This document shows positions 1-8,480 of a DNA stretch of 46,773 nt, one piece after another (position 1 is the stretch's first letter; every line of letters begins with the position of its first letter). Source of the DNA: Candidatus Methanoplasma sp. (GTDB lineage Archaea; Thermoplasmatota; Thermoplasmata; Methanomassiliicoccales; Methanomethylophilaceae); NCBI GenBank assembly GCA_031261625.1, contig JAISJG010000002.1, positions 1 to 46,773 of the forward strand, given 5' to 3'. The translations under genes and the position numbers were made by a program. The notes beneath the pieces were generated by a model, which was not told the origin of the DNA, ran no database searches, and worked only from the letters and a program-made list of their open reading frames with translations.

Positions 1-11
1 TTAGGATTCGG

Positions 12-1031
12 ATGACAGTCGCGAAGGTAGGAATCAACGGATACGGTACGATCGGCAAGCGTGTAGCAACGGCGGTCAGCAAACAGGATGACATGCAGGT
101 CATCGGTATAACCAAGACCCGCCCCACATTCGAGGCCAAGACGGCCGCCGACAAAGGATTCGACATCTATGTCCCGGAAGGAAGTCTCCAGGCGTTCAAG
201 GACGCCGGCATAAAGACCGCCGGGACCATCAAAGACCTTTACGGAAAGGTCGATATAATCGTCGACTGCACACCCGGGGATGTCGGTGCCGAGTATAAAG
301 CGGCTTACGAAGCAGCGGGGATCAAAGCAATTTTCCAGGGCGGAGAGGACCACAGCCTTACAGGCATATCGTTCAACTCCACCGCCAATTACAAAGACTC
401 GTGGGGAGCGCAGTTCTCCCGTGTCGTATCATGCAACACCACAGGTCTTCTGAGGACCCTGAATCCCATAGACCGGAAGATCAAGATCAAGAACGCTTAC
501 GTCACTGTGGTAAGAAGGGCGGCCGATCCAGGCGACAGCAAGAACGGTCCGATAAACGGTCTGGAACCTTCTGTAAAACTTCCGACACACCACGGACCCG
601 ATGTCCAGAGCATCATGCCCTGGCTCAGCATAAACACAATGGCGGTCAAAGCTTCGACGACACTGATGCATATGCATACCGTTGTCGCGGAACTTGAAAG
701 AGAGACCGAGACATCCGAGATCATCGAGATACTCAAGGCAGCGCCCCGCGTCAGGCTCGTAAAGACGAAAAGCGGCATAAAGACCACCGCGGACGTCATG
801 GAGTACGCCAGGGACCTGGGAAGGGACCGTTCCGACATGTACGAGATTGTTGTATGGGAGGACGGGATAAAAGTCGTCGGAAAAACACTGTATTTCTATC
901 AGGGAGTGCACCAGGAATCCGACGTTGTGCCGGAGAATGTGGACTGTATCAGGTCGATGTGCAAGCTGGAAAGCGATTCGGCGAGTTCCGTGGCCAAGAC
1001 CGATAAAGCTTTGGGTATCAACAAAGGGTGA
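12..1031 (+). CDS. gap: Type II glyceraldehyde-3-phosphate dehydrogenase
   Basis: Archaeal homotetrameric type II GAPDH, 339 aa, the usual family length. It interconverts glyceraldehyde 3-phosphate and 1,3-bisphosphoglycerate with NAD(P) in the cytoplasm; in a methanogen the main direction is probably gluconeogenic (inference). Seen: N-terminal Rossmann motif GINGYGTIGKR (residues 8-17) and the catalytic cysteine in SCNTTGL (Cys141), followed by the archaeal pattern RRAADPGDSKNGPING. The stop codon overlaps the GTG start of pgk, so the two enzymes of adjacent glycolytic steps are translationally coupled. Only 11 bases lie upstream in the window, so the promoter cannot be seen. Confidence 0.97.
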   Translation: MTVAKVGINGYGTIGKRVATAVSKQDDMQVIGITKTRPTFEAKTAADKGFDIYVPEGSLQAFKDAGIKTAGTIKDLYGKVDIIVDCTPGDVGAEYKAAYEAAGIKAIFQGGEDHSLTGISFNSTANYKDSWGAQFSRVVSCNTTGLLRTLNPIDRKIKIKNAYVTVVRRAADPGDSKNGPINGLEPSVKLPTHHGPDVQSIMPWLSINTMAVKASTTLMHMHTVVAELERETETSEIIEILKAAPRVRLVKTKSGIKTTADVMEYARDLGRDRSDMYEIVVWEDGIKVVGKTLYFYQGVHQESDVVPENVDCIRSMCKLESDSASSVAKTDKALGINKG

Positions 1032-2272
1032 GGAGTACGAAGGACTTCAACACGTTGGAAGACTTCAATTACAAGGATAAAACGGTCCTTCTCAGAGTGG
1101 ACATCAATTGTCCTCTTGATAAGAAAACGTTAAAGATAATCAATGATGCAAGGATCAGAAGCATCATCCCCACGGTCAGGGAACTTATAGGAAAGCGTGC
1201 GAAAGTCGTACTGCTGGCACATCAAAGCCGTAAGGGGAAATGGGATTTCATCGGGCTCGAACAGCACGCCCAACTTCTGGCGAAGAATCTCAACAGTCCG
1301 GTGAAATACGTCAACGATATCATCGGCGATGCGGCCAAAGAGGCCGTCGGATCCCTGAAGTCGGGAGAGGTCCTCCTGCTCGGCAACGTGCGTGAGCTCG
1401 AATCGGAATCGGCGGAGAAGGATATGGTCACGCATTCCGAAGCGGACCTTGTTTCCGCGCTTGCGCCTTTGGCGGATTATTACATATGCGACGCGTTCGG
1501 TGCGGCCCACCGTTCCCAATGCTCGTTGGTAGGATTCCCTGCGAAACTTCCGTCGGCATCGGGAAGACTGATGACTAAAGAGATCCACGCTCTGAGAACG
1601 ATATTCGAGGATCCGCGCCGTCCGTCAGTGTTCATCATCGGAGGTGCCAAATTCGCAGATGTCCCGCACATGATCGACAGGGTCATGAGCAACAAGATGG
1701 CGGACAACGTCATTCTCGTGGGGCTCGCAGGCAACGCATTCCTCTCCGCAAGAGGCGTGGACATCGGAGAAGCGAGCAGCAAAGTACTTGCCGATGAGCT
1801 CACTCCGGAGAATTTCCAGGCCGCAAGAGACATCTTATCTAAATACGGACAGCACATCCTACTGCCGGTCGATGTGGCAGTCGAGAGGGACGGAAAGAGA
1901 ATTTCCGTAAGTACCGGCGATATGCCCACCGAAGAACCGGCCTTGGATATAGGCGACCGTTCTATCGAAAAGTTCGAGAAGGTCATAAGATCTTCTCAGA
2001 CAGCATTCATGTCCGGCCCCGCCGGGATGTTCGAGAAACCGGGATTCGAGGTCGGAACCAAGAGATTAATAACGGCGATGGTTGAAAAAGGGGGCTTATC
2101 GGTCTTAGGCGGCGGACATACCGCCACTGCGGCCGAAAGATTTGACCTCGCCGACCGTGTTTCCTACGTAAGCACCGGCGGTGGCGCACTTGAGACATTT
2201 CTGTTAAGCGAGCCCATGCCCGCGGTAGAGGCACTTAAATTCTCCAAGAAAAAATACGGGTCCGGGGTCTGA
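1028..2272 (+). CDS. pgk: Phosphoglycerate kinase (archaeal form)
   Basis: Catalyses transfer between 1,3-bisphosphoglycerate/ADP and 3-phosphoglycerate/ATP. The 414 aa length fits. Seen: LRVDINCPLD (counterpart of RVDFNVP), LAHQSRKG, CDAFGAAHRSQ, GGAKFADV, GPAGMFE and the C-terminal STGGGALETFL nucleotide loop. The AHQSR and AAHRSQ variants are the form I know from archaeal PGKs, so I do not read them as loss of function. The start is GTG inside the gap stop (GTGA), meaning coupled translation with gap. The gene is convergent with the lysine operon, whose last gene ends 46 bp away. Confidence 0.96.
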   Translation: MRSTKDFNTLEDFNYKDKTVLLRVDINCPLDKKTLKIINDARIRSIIPTVRELIGKRAKVVLLAHQSRKGKWDFIGLEQHAQLLAKNLNSPVKYVNDIIGDAAKEAVGSLKSGEVLLLGNVRELESESAEKDMVTHSEADLVSALAPLADYYICDAFGAAHRSQCSLVGFPAKLPSASGRLMTKEIHALRTIFEDPRRPSVFIIGGAKFADVPHMIDRVMSNKMADNVILVGLAGNAFLSARGVDIGEASSKVLADELTPENFQAARDILSKYGQHILLPVDVAVERDGKRISVSTGDMPTEEPALDIGDRSIEKFEKVIRSSQTAFMSGPAGMFEKPGFEVGTKRLITAMVEKGGLSVLGGGHTATAAERFDLADRVSYVSTGGGALETFLLSEPMPAVEALKFSKKKYGSGV

Positions 2273-2318
2273 ATACCAGACTCCCGGAACCTGAAAGATA
2301 AAAAAGATGTTTTCGGGA

Positions 2319-3512
2319 TCAGATCCCGGCACCGCGGTCGCCGAAAGTACATCCGAGTGAGCTCTTCTTGATCCTTTGAAGTGCCTCTTTGATACGTTCA
2401 GCAGGTTCGGTGACGGTCATTCTGATGTATCCCTCGGCGGATTCCCCGAATCCTGATCCGGGAGTTACAATGATTCCGAGGTCTAGCATCTTCTCCGTGA
2501 ACTCCATGGAGTTCATCCTGCAGTTGAACCATACGTAGAATGTTCCTTTCGGCATTTTCACATCGAAACCGATGGCGTTGAGTCCGTCGACAAGGATCTT
2601 CCTTCTCTCCGCATAGGTGTTCATGTTGGACTGTACGGTCTTCGGAAGGCTTCCGTCCTCTCCGTACGAATCCAATGCGAGTATACCTGCTTTCTGAATG
2701 AATATGGGAGCACCGGAATCTATCTGACCCTTGCACTTAGCCAGTCCGCCTACGAGGTCGGGGTGTCCGACTGCGTATCCGAGTCTGAACCCGGTCATGT
2801 TGAATGTTTTGGAGAACGATCCGAACTCTATCGCATCGGGTCCGGCCTGAAGGATCGAAGGCGCTTTATATTCGTCGTATGTCATTTCCGAATATGCATT
2901 ATCGTAGCACAGGATGGTGCCGGTCTCCTTGCACCAGTTGTATACTTTCTTAAGATATTCGAGATCGCAGGTGGCACCGGTGGGATTGTTGGGATAGTTG
3001 ATGTACAGCATCTTCGCATCCCTGGGGCACTCGTCCAGATTGAGCAGCCAGTCCTCGCTCTCTTTCAGCGGGACCTTGACGCATTCCGTCTCGTTGAAAA
3101 GCGGAGCGGCACCGGAATAAACGGGATATCCCGGACTTGGGGATATGATCTTCTCGCCGGGGTTCACGAACGCCTGCGAGATATTGAATATCGCTTCTTT
3201 GGATCCGATGGTTATGCATACCTGGGTCTTGGGGTCGACATCGATCCCGAACCTCTTCTTGTACCATCTTGCGACGGCCTGTCTGAGCTCGAAATCCCCG
3301 ACTGAACTGGAGTATTTCTGATTCTCGTTGGATTCGGCCGCGATCTGCATGGCTTTGACTATCTTCTCGGGTGTCGGGAGATCGGGATCCCCTATTCCGA
3401 AGTCTATTATGTCCACTCCGTCCTTCTTCTTCTTTGCTGCGAGTTCTTCCAGCCTAACGAAGAGGTATGGGGGTAATTTTCTGAGTCTGTCTGCCTGTTC
3501 GAATGATGTCAT
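2319..3512 (-). CDS. dapL: LL-diaminopimelate aminotransferase
   Basis: PLP fold-type I aminotransferase, 397 aa. DapL converts tetrahydrodipicolinate directly to LL-diaminopimelate with glutamate, bypassing the succinylase/acetylase steps. Seen: IIDFGIGDPDLPTP near the N-terminus, NYPNNPTGA, YDNAYSEM, and the PLP lysine in SFSKTFNMTGFRLG. On sequence alone it could be a general class I aminotransferase, but its place as last gene after lysC, lysA and dapF makes DapL the natural reading. The ATG overlaps the dapF stop (ATGA). No dapD, dapC or dapE is present nearby, which agrees with the DapL variant of the pathway. Confidence 0.9.
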   Translation of the reverse strand: MTSFEQADRLRKLPPYLFVRLEELAAKKKKDGVDIIDFGIGDPDLPTPEKIVKAMQIAAESNENQKYSSSVGDFELRQAVARWYKKRFGIDVDPKTQVCITIGSKEAIFNISQAFVNPGEKIISPSPGYPVYSGAAPLFNETECVKVPLKESEDWLLNLDECPRDAKMLYINYPNNPTGATCDLEYLKKVYNWCKETGTILCYDNAYSEMTYDEYKAPSILQAGPDAIEFGSFSKTFNMTGFRLGYAVGHPDLVGGLAKCKGQIDSGAPIFIQKAGILALDSYGEDGSLPKTVQSNMNTYAERRKILVDGLNAIGFDVKMPKGTFYVWFNCRMNSMEFTEKMLDLGIIVTPGSGFGESAEGYIRMTVTEPAERIKEALQRIKKSSLGCTFGDRGAGI

Positions 3513-4351
3513 ATTGGATCCTCCGTTCCGATGCTGCCTTCGTAAATCAATTCTGCCGCGCCTTCCATGAGCACGTAATTAAGGTCCTTATCGACGGTGA
3601 TCTTCAGCCATCCCCCCGGAAGGCTGACGTCCACCGGTCTGTCGAACGGGACCAGTTTGTTCAGGGCGGCGGCGACCGTAGATGCACAGGCTCCTGTCCC
3701 GCACGCCAGCGTCCATGCCGCTCCTCTCTCATAAACTTTGATGTGTATCTTTCCGCTCTTGACCTTGCAGAACTCCACATTGGTCTTGCGCGGGAAGAAC
3801 GGATGGGCCTCCAATACGGGGCCCAGATAATCTATGTCCTTGTCTCCGAGATCGGAGAACGTGATGAAATGCGGGTTTCCCATGGAGACCGCGTTACCCT
3901 TGAAGCTGTATCCGTCTGTTTCGAACAGTTGGTTGATGTACTGTCCGTCGTAATCTATCGGTACGGATCTTCCGTCGAGTATCGGGGCACCCATGTTTAT
4001 GGTGACCGTATCTACTTTTCCGTTCTTGAGGTTGACCTTTGCCTTAAGATCCCCGGCGAGAGTGTGGATCGTGAATTCTTCCTTTTCCACTATTCCGTGG
4101 TCGTACGCATGCTTTGCGACGCATCTGATGCCGTTCCCGCACATCTCCGCCTCGGAACCGTCGGTGTTGACGATCCTCATGGTGATGTCCGTGTTCTTTC
4201 CCGGCAGGATGTACAATACGCCGTCCCCGCCTATGCCGTAGTGGCGGTCGCACAGTTTCTTACTGAATTTCTTATCGACGGCGAGATCGCCCTTGCTGCC
4301 GTCCAGCAGAATGAAATCGTTCCCTATGCCGTGATATTTCCAGAATCTCAT
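3509..4351 (-). CDS. dapF: Diaminopimelate epimerase
   Basis: 280 aa enzyme that interconverts LL- and meso-diaminopimelate using two cysteines as acid/base. Seen: N-terminal FWKYHGIGNDFILLD, the first catalytic Cys in MCGNGIRC and the second in ACGTGACAS, both intact. The frame is open upstream for another 35 codons, but homology begins at MRFWKYHG and the ATG at 4351 overlaps the lysA stop as ATGA, so I take 4351 as the start. It lies third from the end of the lysine operon. Confidence 0.95.
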   Translation of the reverse strand: MRFWKYHGIGNDFILLDGSKGDLAVDKKFSKKLCDRHYGIGGDGVLYILPGKNTDITMRIVNTDGSEAEMCGNGIRCVAKHAYDHGIVEKEEFTIHTLAGDLKAKVNLKNGKVDTVTINMGAPILDGRSVPIDYDGQYINQLFETDGYSFKGNAVSMGNPHFITFSDLGDKDIDYLGPVLEAHPFFPRKTNVEFCKVKSGKIHIKVYERGAAWTLACGTGACASTVAAALNKLVPFDRPVDVSLPGGWLKITVDKDLNYVLMEGAAELIYEGSIGTEDPI

Positions 4352-5574
4352 CTTAATAGCCTCTCGGGTACCATCTGGTGTCTCCACAGTTCCTCTATCT
4401 TCTCGGATTCGCGGATAAGTTCCGCTCTGCCGTTGTTGACCAGCACTTCGCGGCACAGAGGCCTCGAATTGTAGTTGCTGGACATCGAGAATCCGTATGC
4501 TCCCGCGTTGTATATTACAACAACGTCGCCTTCGTGGGGATCAGGGAGTACGCGGTCATGCGCAAGACAGTCCCCGGACTCGCAGATCGGTCCGACGACG
4601 TCGTATTTCGCGGTGCATGCCTTTCCGAATCTGTTGCCTATGGCTACATGGTGATACGAATCATACATGGCAGGGCGTATGAGGGTGTTGAATCCCGCGT
4701 CCACTCCCACGTATTTCTTGGTGCCTGCGTCTTTTACGTCCACGCATCTTGTAAGAAGAACGGTGGCGTCGCATATGATGTACCTTCCGGGTTCCAGTAT
4801 GAGTGTTTTGATGTCCGTCTCCTCTTTGACAAGGTCGGTGAGGTTAAGCGCCAGATCCTCGAGGTCCATCTCGTTCTCGTTGGCCTTGTACGGAACTCCG
4901 ATGCCGCCGCCCATATCGATGAAATCGAGGTCTATCCCGCGGTCCTTCAGCTGATTCACTATTTTTATCAGGACTTCCAGGGAGTCGGTGAACGGCTCTA
5001 CGGCCTGTCCTCCGGATCCGATGTGCGCATGGATACCGGTCGTTCTGAATCCCAGTTCTTTTGCGCGTTCGTATGCGGAAACGATCTTTTCCTTCGGAAT
5101 TCCGAATTTGGAACCTTCGGAACCGGTGATGACCTTCGCGCTGTGCCCCGATCCTACGTTGGGGGTGACACGGAACGATATCGGAAGGGTCTTGTTGATC
5201 TTCGCAAGTCTCTCGAGTTCGGAGAATGAATCCACATTGATCATCACTCCGAGGTCGGTAACCGCTTTCAGTTCGGCATCGCTCACGTTGACGCCGGTGT
5301 ACATTATGCTCTCGGGGCGGAAACCGGCCTTTAGACAGGTCTTCACTTCTCCGATGGATACGGCATCTATGCCGGACCCCTCTTTGGACAATATCGACAG
5401 TATCGCAAGGTTCGTATTGGCCTTGCAGGCGTAGTGTATCTTCGTATCGATGTGTTTTGCGAACGCACCGTATATGTTGCGGTAATTCTCCCGGAGCCTC
5501 TGTTCGTCCGTGGCGTACACAGGTGTTCCGAACTCGTCGGCGATCTCCGTCACCGGCAGACCTCCGAATATCAT
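4348..5574 (-). CDS. lysA: Diaminopimelate decarboxylase
   Basis: Fold-type III PLP enzyme that makes L-lysine from meso-diaminopimelate. 408 aa from the first ATG. Seen: PLP lysine in HYACKANTN, glycine loop GGGIGVPY, and the C-terminal active-site ESGDCLAHD supplied to the partner subunit. The start is uncertain: the frame is open and family-like for 10 codons upstream of the ATG (codons reading IRDFEGKDGQ, resembling the DG-x-L-x-x-GG segment of LysA), running back to the lysC stop with no ATG, GTG or TTG; an ATT codon lies directly after that stop. A non-AUG start at 5604 is possible. Operon partner of lysC and dapF. Confidence 0.95.
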   Translation of the reverse strand: MIFGGLPVTEIADEFGTPVYATDEQRLRENYRNIYGAFAKHIDTKIHYACKANTNLAILSILSKEGSGIDAVSIGEVKTCLKAGFRPESIMYTGVNVSDAELKAVTDLGVMINVDSFSELERLAKINKTLPISFRVTPNVGSGHSAKVITGSEGSKFGIPKEKIVSAYERAKELGFRTTGIHAHIGSGGQAVEPFTDSLEVLIKIVNQLKDRGIDLDFIDMGGGIGVPYKANENEMDLEDLALNLTDLVKEETDIKTLILEPGRYIICDATVLLTRCVDVKDAGTKKYVGVDAGFNTLIRPAMYDSYHHVAIGNRFGKACTAKYDVVGPICESGDCLAHDRVLPDPHEGDVVVIYNAGAYGFSMSSNYNSRPLCREVLVNNGRAELIRESEKIEELWRHQMVPERLLR

Positions 5575-5604
5575 CTGACCGTCTTTACCTTCGAAATCCC
5601 TAAT

Positions 5605-6963
5605 TCACATCCCTCCCACGTATTTCTTGTGTAGCGTTATAATGACATCCGTTGCCCTTGACATAGGTACAACGAAGTTAAGCGAGACATCCGATGCCCC
5701 TTCTGAGATCATCTCCACGTTGGCCTTCGCCTCCTTGACGGCCATGAATATGTCCCCCGACACTCCGCACTTGCTAAGCAGGTCGTCTCCCACTGCGCAG
5801 ATGAGGGCCATGTCGCTCTTGACCTCGATCCTTTCTATATCTCCTGGGTCAAGGGTGTTCAGTTTGTTCAGTGTCATCTTGACATCGTTGTTATGGATGA
5901 GGAAAGCAACCGTAGAAAGAGAAGTGGAAACGGAATAGATGACCACTTCGTTCTCTGCTATCTTCTCTATTATCCTTGCGACCATTGCCGGATAGAACGC
6001 TATTTCCGCTGATTCTATGGATATGATGGAAAGGTCCGTCTTGACCGCGACGCTCTTCAGCAGACCGTCCATGTGCTTGCGGAGATTGTGTATGAGCGTT
6101 CCCGGGACTTCCGGTCTGAACGAGTTCTTGACCTTCAGAGGGATGTGTTTCATCCTCACGGGTTCGATGGTCCTCGGGTGAAGGACCTTGGCTCCGAAGT
6201 ATGCCAGTTCTGCAGCCTCTCCGAAGCTCATTTCGTCTATTATTATCGCGTCCGGGACCACTCTGGGGTCTGCGGACATGAATCCGTCAACGTCCGTCCA
6301 TATCTCCAGCAGGTCTGCGTTGAGCGCATTCGCTACAACTGCGGCGGAATAATCCGATCCGCCTCTTCCGAAGGTGAGCGGGACCCCCTTGTCGTTTATG
6401 CCGTAGAATCCCGTTATCACGGGGATGCCACCGTCACGGATGTACGGTTTGACGTTAATGGCCATCTTGGACTCGGTCTTGGGAAGGTCCGCGTTACCGG
6501 AAAGCGGTCTTCCTTCCGCTACTATGCCGGCGTCCTCGGATGTCAGTGCCACGGACTTGTTCCCGGCCGCTCTGAGCATGTGGGACAGCAGCAACGAGGA
6601 GAATCTTTCTCCCTGGGATGTGACGTTGTCACGATAATACGGATCCTTCTCTGCGTTGGTATCTTGGAGAAGTGCCTTGAATGCGGTGATCCTGACCTCG
6701 AAATCCTTCAGGAAGGCTTCGAGATACTTTCCTTCCAGTACCCGGGATGCAGTATCGAGATGTTTCTTCTCGAACTGTCTGATGATCTCGTCCTTTTCGG
6801 TCGCAGGACCGTCGACGGCCCCTACAAGGAAATTCGTGACGCCGGACATCGCCGATACGACCACTACTTTGTCATTCTTCTCGTCTGTGACGATCTTTAC
6901 AACTCTCTTCAACGCATCGGGCGAACCTACGCTGGTCCCTCCGAATTTCATTACCGTGATCAT
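5605..6963 (-). CDS. lysC: Aspartate kinase
   Basis: First step of the aspartate pathway: phosphorylation of L-aspartate. 452 aa, monofunctional. Seen: N-terminal [11 protein letters not shown], the [12 protein letters not shown] catalytic segment, [13 protein letters not shown], and two C-terminal ACT regions (about residues 305-452), where lysine or threonine feedback usually binds. There is no fused homoserine dehydrogenase. The upstream frame is closed by a TGA just before the ATG, fixing the start. A GAGGTG ribosome site lies 8 nt upstream, inside a 19-codon ORF whose stop overlaps this ATG. Confidence 0.96.
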   Translation of the reverse strand: MITVMKFGGTSVGSPDALKRVVKIVTDEKNDKVVVVSAMSGVTNFLVGAVDGPATEKDEIIRQFEKKHLDTASRVLEGKYLEAFLKDFEVRITAFKALLQDTNAEKDPYYRDNVTSQGERFSSLLLSHMLRAAGNKSVALTSEDAGIVAEGRPLSGNADLPKTESKMAINVKPYIRDGGIPVITGFYGINDKGVPLTFGRGGSDYSAAVVANALNADLLEIWTDVDGFMSADPRVVPDAIIIDEMSFGEAAELAYFGAKVLHPRTIEPVRMKHIPLKVKNSFRPEVPGTLIHNLRKHMDGLLKSVAVKTDLSIISIESAEIAFYPAMVARIIEKIAENEVVIYSVSTSLSTVAFLIHNNDVKMTLNKLNTLDPGDIERIEVKSDMALICAVGDDLLSKCGVSGDIFMAVKEAKANVEMISEGASDVSLNFVVPMSRATDVIITLHKKYVGGM

Positions 6964-7019
6964 GGATCAAGCACCTCGTTTATTGTACGGACTGCGTCCT
7001 TTACTGTAATATATGTCAT
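6960..7019 (-). CDS. 19-codon ORF between dapA and lysC
   Basis: A very short [22 protein letters not shown], fills the dapA-lysC gap. It has its own GAGGTG ribosome site 5 nt before the ATG, and its TGA overlaps the lysC ATG (ATGA), the same coupling seen elsewhere in this operon. It has no lysine codon run, so it is not an obvious attenuator peptide. It may couple ribosomes into lysC or may be chance. I do not recognise the peptide. Confidence 0.35.
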   Translation of the reverse strand: MTYITVKDAVRTINEVLDP

Positions 7020-7028
7020 ATCGGCACC

Positions 7029-7898
7029 TCACAATCCCAATTCTTCCAGGATCGGATCGAGTGTCTTCTTTCCTTCGGCGCTCAGCGGTGTGAGCGGTAA
7101 TCTGGAAATTCCGCTGCCGTATCCAAGTCTGCCCATCACATACTTGATGGGTATGGGGTTGGTCTCTGTGAAAAGTCCTTCGAAAATAGGGGTGAGTCTC
7201 TTGTGAAGTGCGTCCGCAGTTCCGAGATCGTTGTTCCTGACGGAGTTGACAAGTTCGGTCACTTCCTTCGGGAGACAGTTCGATACGACCGAAACGACCC
7301 CGTCCGCACCCTTGCGCATGAGCGGAAGGGTAAGCGAGTCATCACCGCTCAGTACTTCGAACCCTCTGGGTCTACCGTTCAATATGGCTTCTATCTGCGG
7401 GATGTTACCGCTTGCTTCCTTCACAGCCTTGATGCCGGGGACCTTTGCCAACTTGAGCATTGTCTCCGCGGTTATGTTGGAACCCGTCCTTCCGGGTATG
7501 TTGTATACAACAATAGGAATATCCACGGATTCCGCGATGGCCTTGAAATGAAGATATATCCCTTCCTGTGTAGGCTTGACATAGTATGGGGAGATGGACA
7601 ATATGCCGTCGGCTCCGAGATCGGCCGCGCGCTTGCTGAGCATCACAGCTTCGGACGTGGAATTGCTCCCGGCCCCGGCAAGGACCTTGGCCTTCCTGGC
7701 CTGGTCGACGACGATGCCGATCACACGTACGTGTTCCTCGTGGCTGAGCATTGCGGATTCGCCGGTGGAACCGCAGGGTACCAGGGCGTTCACGCCGTTC
7801 TCTTCCTGGAAATCCACCAACCGCCTGAGGGCGTCCTCGTCTACTTCGTTATTCTTGGTGAACGGTGTGATTATGGCAGTGGAGGTGCCTTCGAACAT
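7029..7898 (-). CDS. dapA: 4-hydroxy-tetrahydrodipicolinate synthase
   Basis: Class I aldolase-type TIM barrel, 289 aa, condensing pyruvate with aspartate semialdehyde. Seen: substrate motif GSTGESAMLSHEEH, catalytic tyrosine in VVYNIPGRTGSN, Schiff-base lysine in AVKEASG (about residue 161). It begins 1 nt after the stop of the Lrp-type regulator and is the first enzyme of the lysine operon. Not seen in the window: dapB and aspartate-semialdehyde dehydrogenase, which must be encoded elsewhere if the pathway is complete. Confidence 0.96.
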   Translation of the reverse strand: MFEGTSTAIITPFTKNNEVDEDALRRLVDFQEENGVNALVPCGSTGESAMLSHEEHVRVIGIVVDQARKAKVLAGAGSNSTSEAVMLSKRAADLGADGILSISPYYVKPTQEGIYLHFKAIAESVDIPIVVYNIPGRTGSNITAETMLKLAKVPGIKAVKEASGNIPQIEAILNGRPRGFEVLSGDDSLTLPLMRKGADGVVSVVSNCLPKEVTELVNSVRNNDLGTADALHKRLTPIFEGLFTETNPIPIKYVMGRLGYGSGISRLPLTPLSAEGKKTLDPILEELGL

Positions 7899-7899
7899 C

Positions 7900-8322
7900 T
7901 CAATTCTCTCCGAAATGCTCCTTGAGTATGAGCCTTGTGCGTGTGCTCAGTATATTGTCGTATCTGCGCACTCTTTCTATGATATCGTTAAGATTCTGGG
8001 ACGTTTCGACATCGACGATGGCGATGATATCCTGATCGCCGGTGACCTCGAAAACCTCTGTCACACCGTCGTATCCGGACAGCTCCTTAGCTATCTCGTC
8101 GGTATCTGTGTTCACATCGATCCTGATCTCCACGAGCGCCTTGACGTTCTTCGAACTTGTCTTTATCGTGAATCCGCGGATTATCCCTTCTTCGGTCATT
8201 CTGTGGACCCTGCTTCTGACCGTTCCTTCCGAAACGTTCAACTGGCTCGCGATCTCCACGAACGGGCACCTGGAATCCTTCTTCATTATCTCCAAAATAC
8301 GTTTGTCAAGGCCATCTATCAT
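7900..8322 (-). CDS. Lrp/AsnC-family regulator heading the lysine operon
   Basis: 140 aa: N-terminal winged helix-turn-helix (residues 1-50, LDKRILEIMKKDSRCPFVEIASQLNVSEGTVRSRVHRM region) and C-terminal RAM effector domain (about 65-135, with VFEVTGDQDIIAIV). Members bind amino acids and control amino-acid genes; Sulfolobus LysM is a precedent for an Lrp-type regulator tied to lysine synthesis. First gene of the lrp-dapA-lysC-lysA-dapF-dapL transcript, so probably both self-regulating and lysine-sensing (inference). The ATG at 8322 follows a GGGTGA ribosome site. Confidence 0.92.
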   Translation of the reverse strand: MIDGLDKRILEIMKKDSRCPFVEIASQLNVSEGTVRSRVHRMTEEGIIRGFTIKTSSKNVKALVEIRIDVNTDTDEIAKELSGYDGVTEVFEVTGDQDIIAIVDVETSQNLNDIIERVRRYDNILSTRTRLILKEHFGEN

Positions 8323-8334
8323 AGGGTCACCCGC

Positions 8335-8397
8335 AATTACTTAGATTTCGTAATTCGTAAGTCTATTGCGCCTAAGCCGTGTTGTACTATATAAATT
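8335..8397 (-). promoter_or_regulatory. Promoter and candidate operator of the lysine operon
   Basis: On the minus strand a TATA box AATTTATATA occupies 8397-8388, predicting transcription start near 8365. Between it and the regulator gene lie two nested inverted repeats: AATTAC (8335-8340)/GTAATT (8350-8355) and ACTTA (8339-8343)/TAAGT (8358-8362). Sites at or just after the start fit repression by the adjacent Lrp-like protein. The repeats are visible; the binding is inferred. Confidence 0.5.
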
Positions 8398-8480
8398 ATT
8401 ATAATAGGCTCAATGGGATAACGAAAAACCTATATTTGTGCGATTTTCGTATTCTATCAGAATATATTGTCGCAGAACCC

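Noticed and set aside
2314..2328. Palindrome CGGGATC-A-GATCCCG at the dapL 3' end
   Set aside because: Considered as a terminator between pgk and dapL, but it is inside the dapL coding end, has no T-run and too short a loop for a full stem.
3503..4474. Long plus-strand ORF (323 codons) opposite dapF/lysA
   Set aside because: It is the antisense shadow of two genes with clear catalytic motifs; its translation has no family-like pattern.
6073..7206. 377-codon plus-strand ORF opposite lysC
   Set aside because: Shadow of lysC caused by the codon bias of the minus strand.
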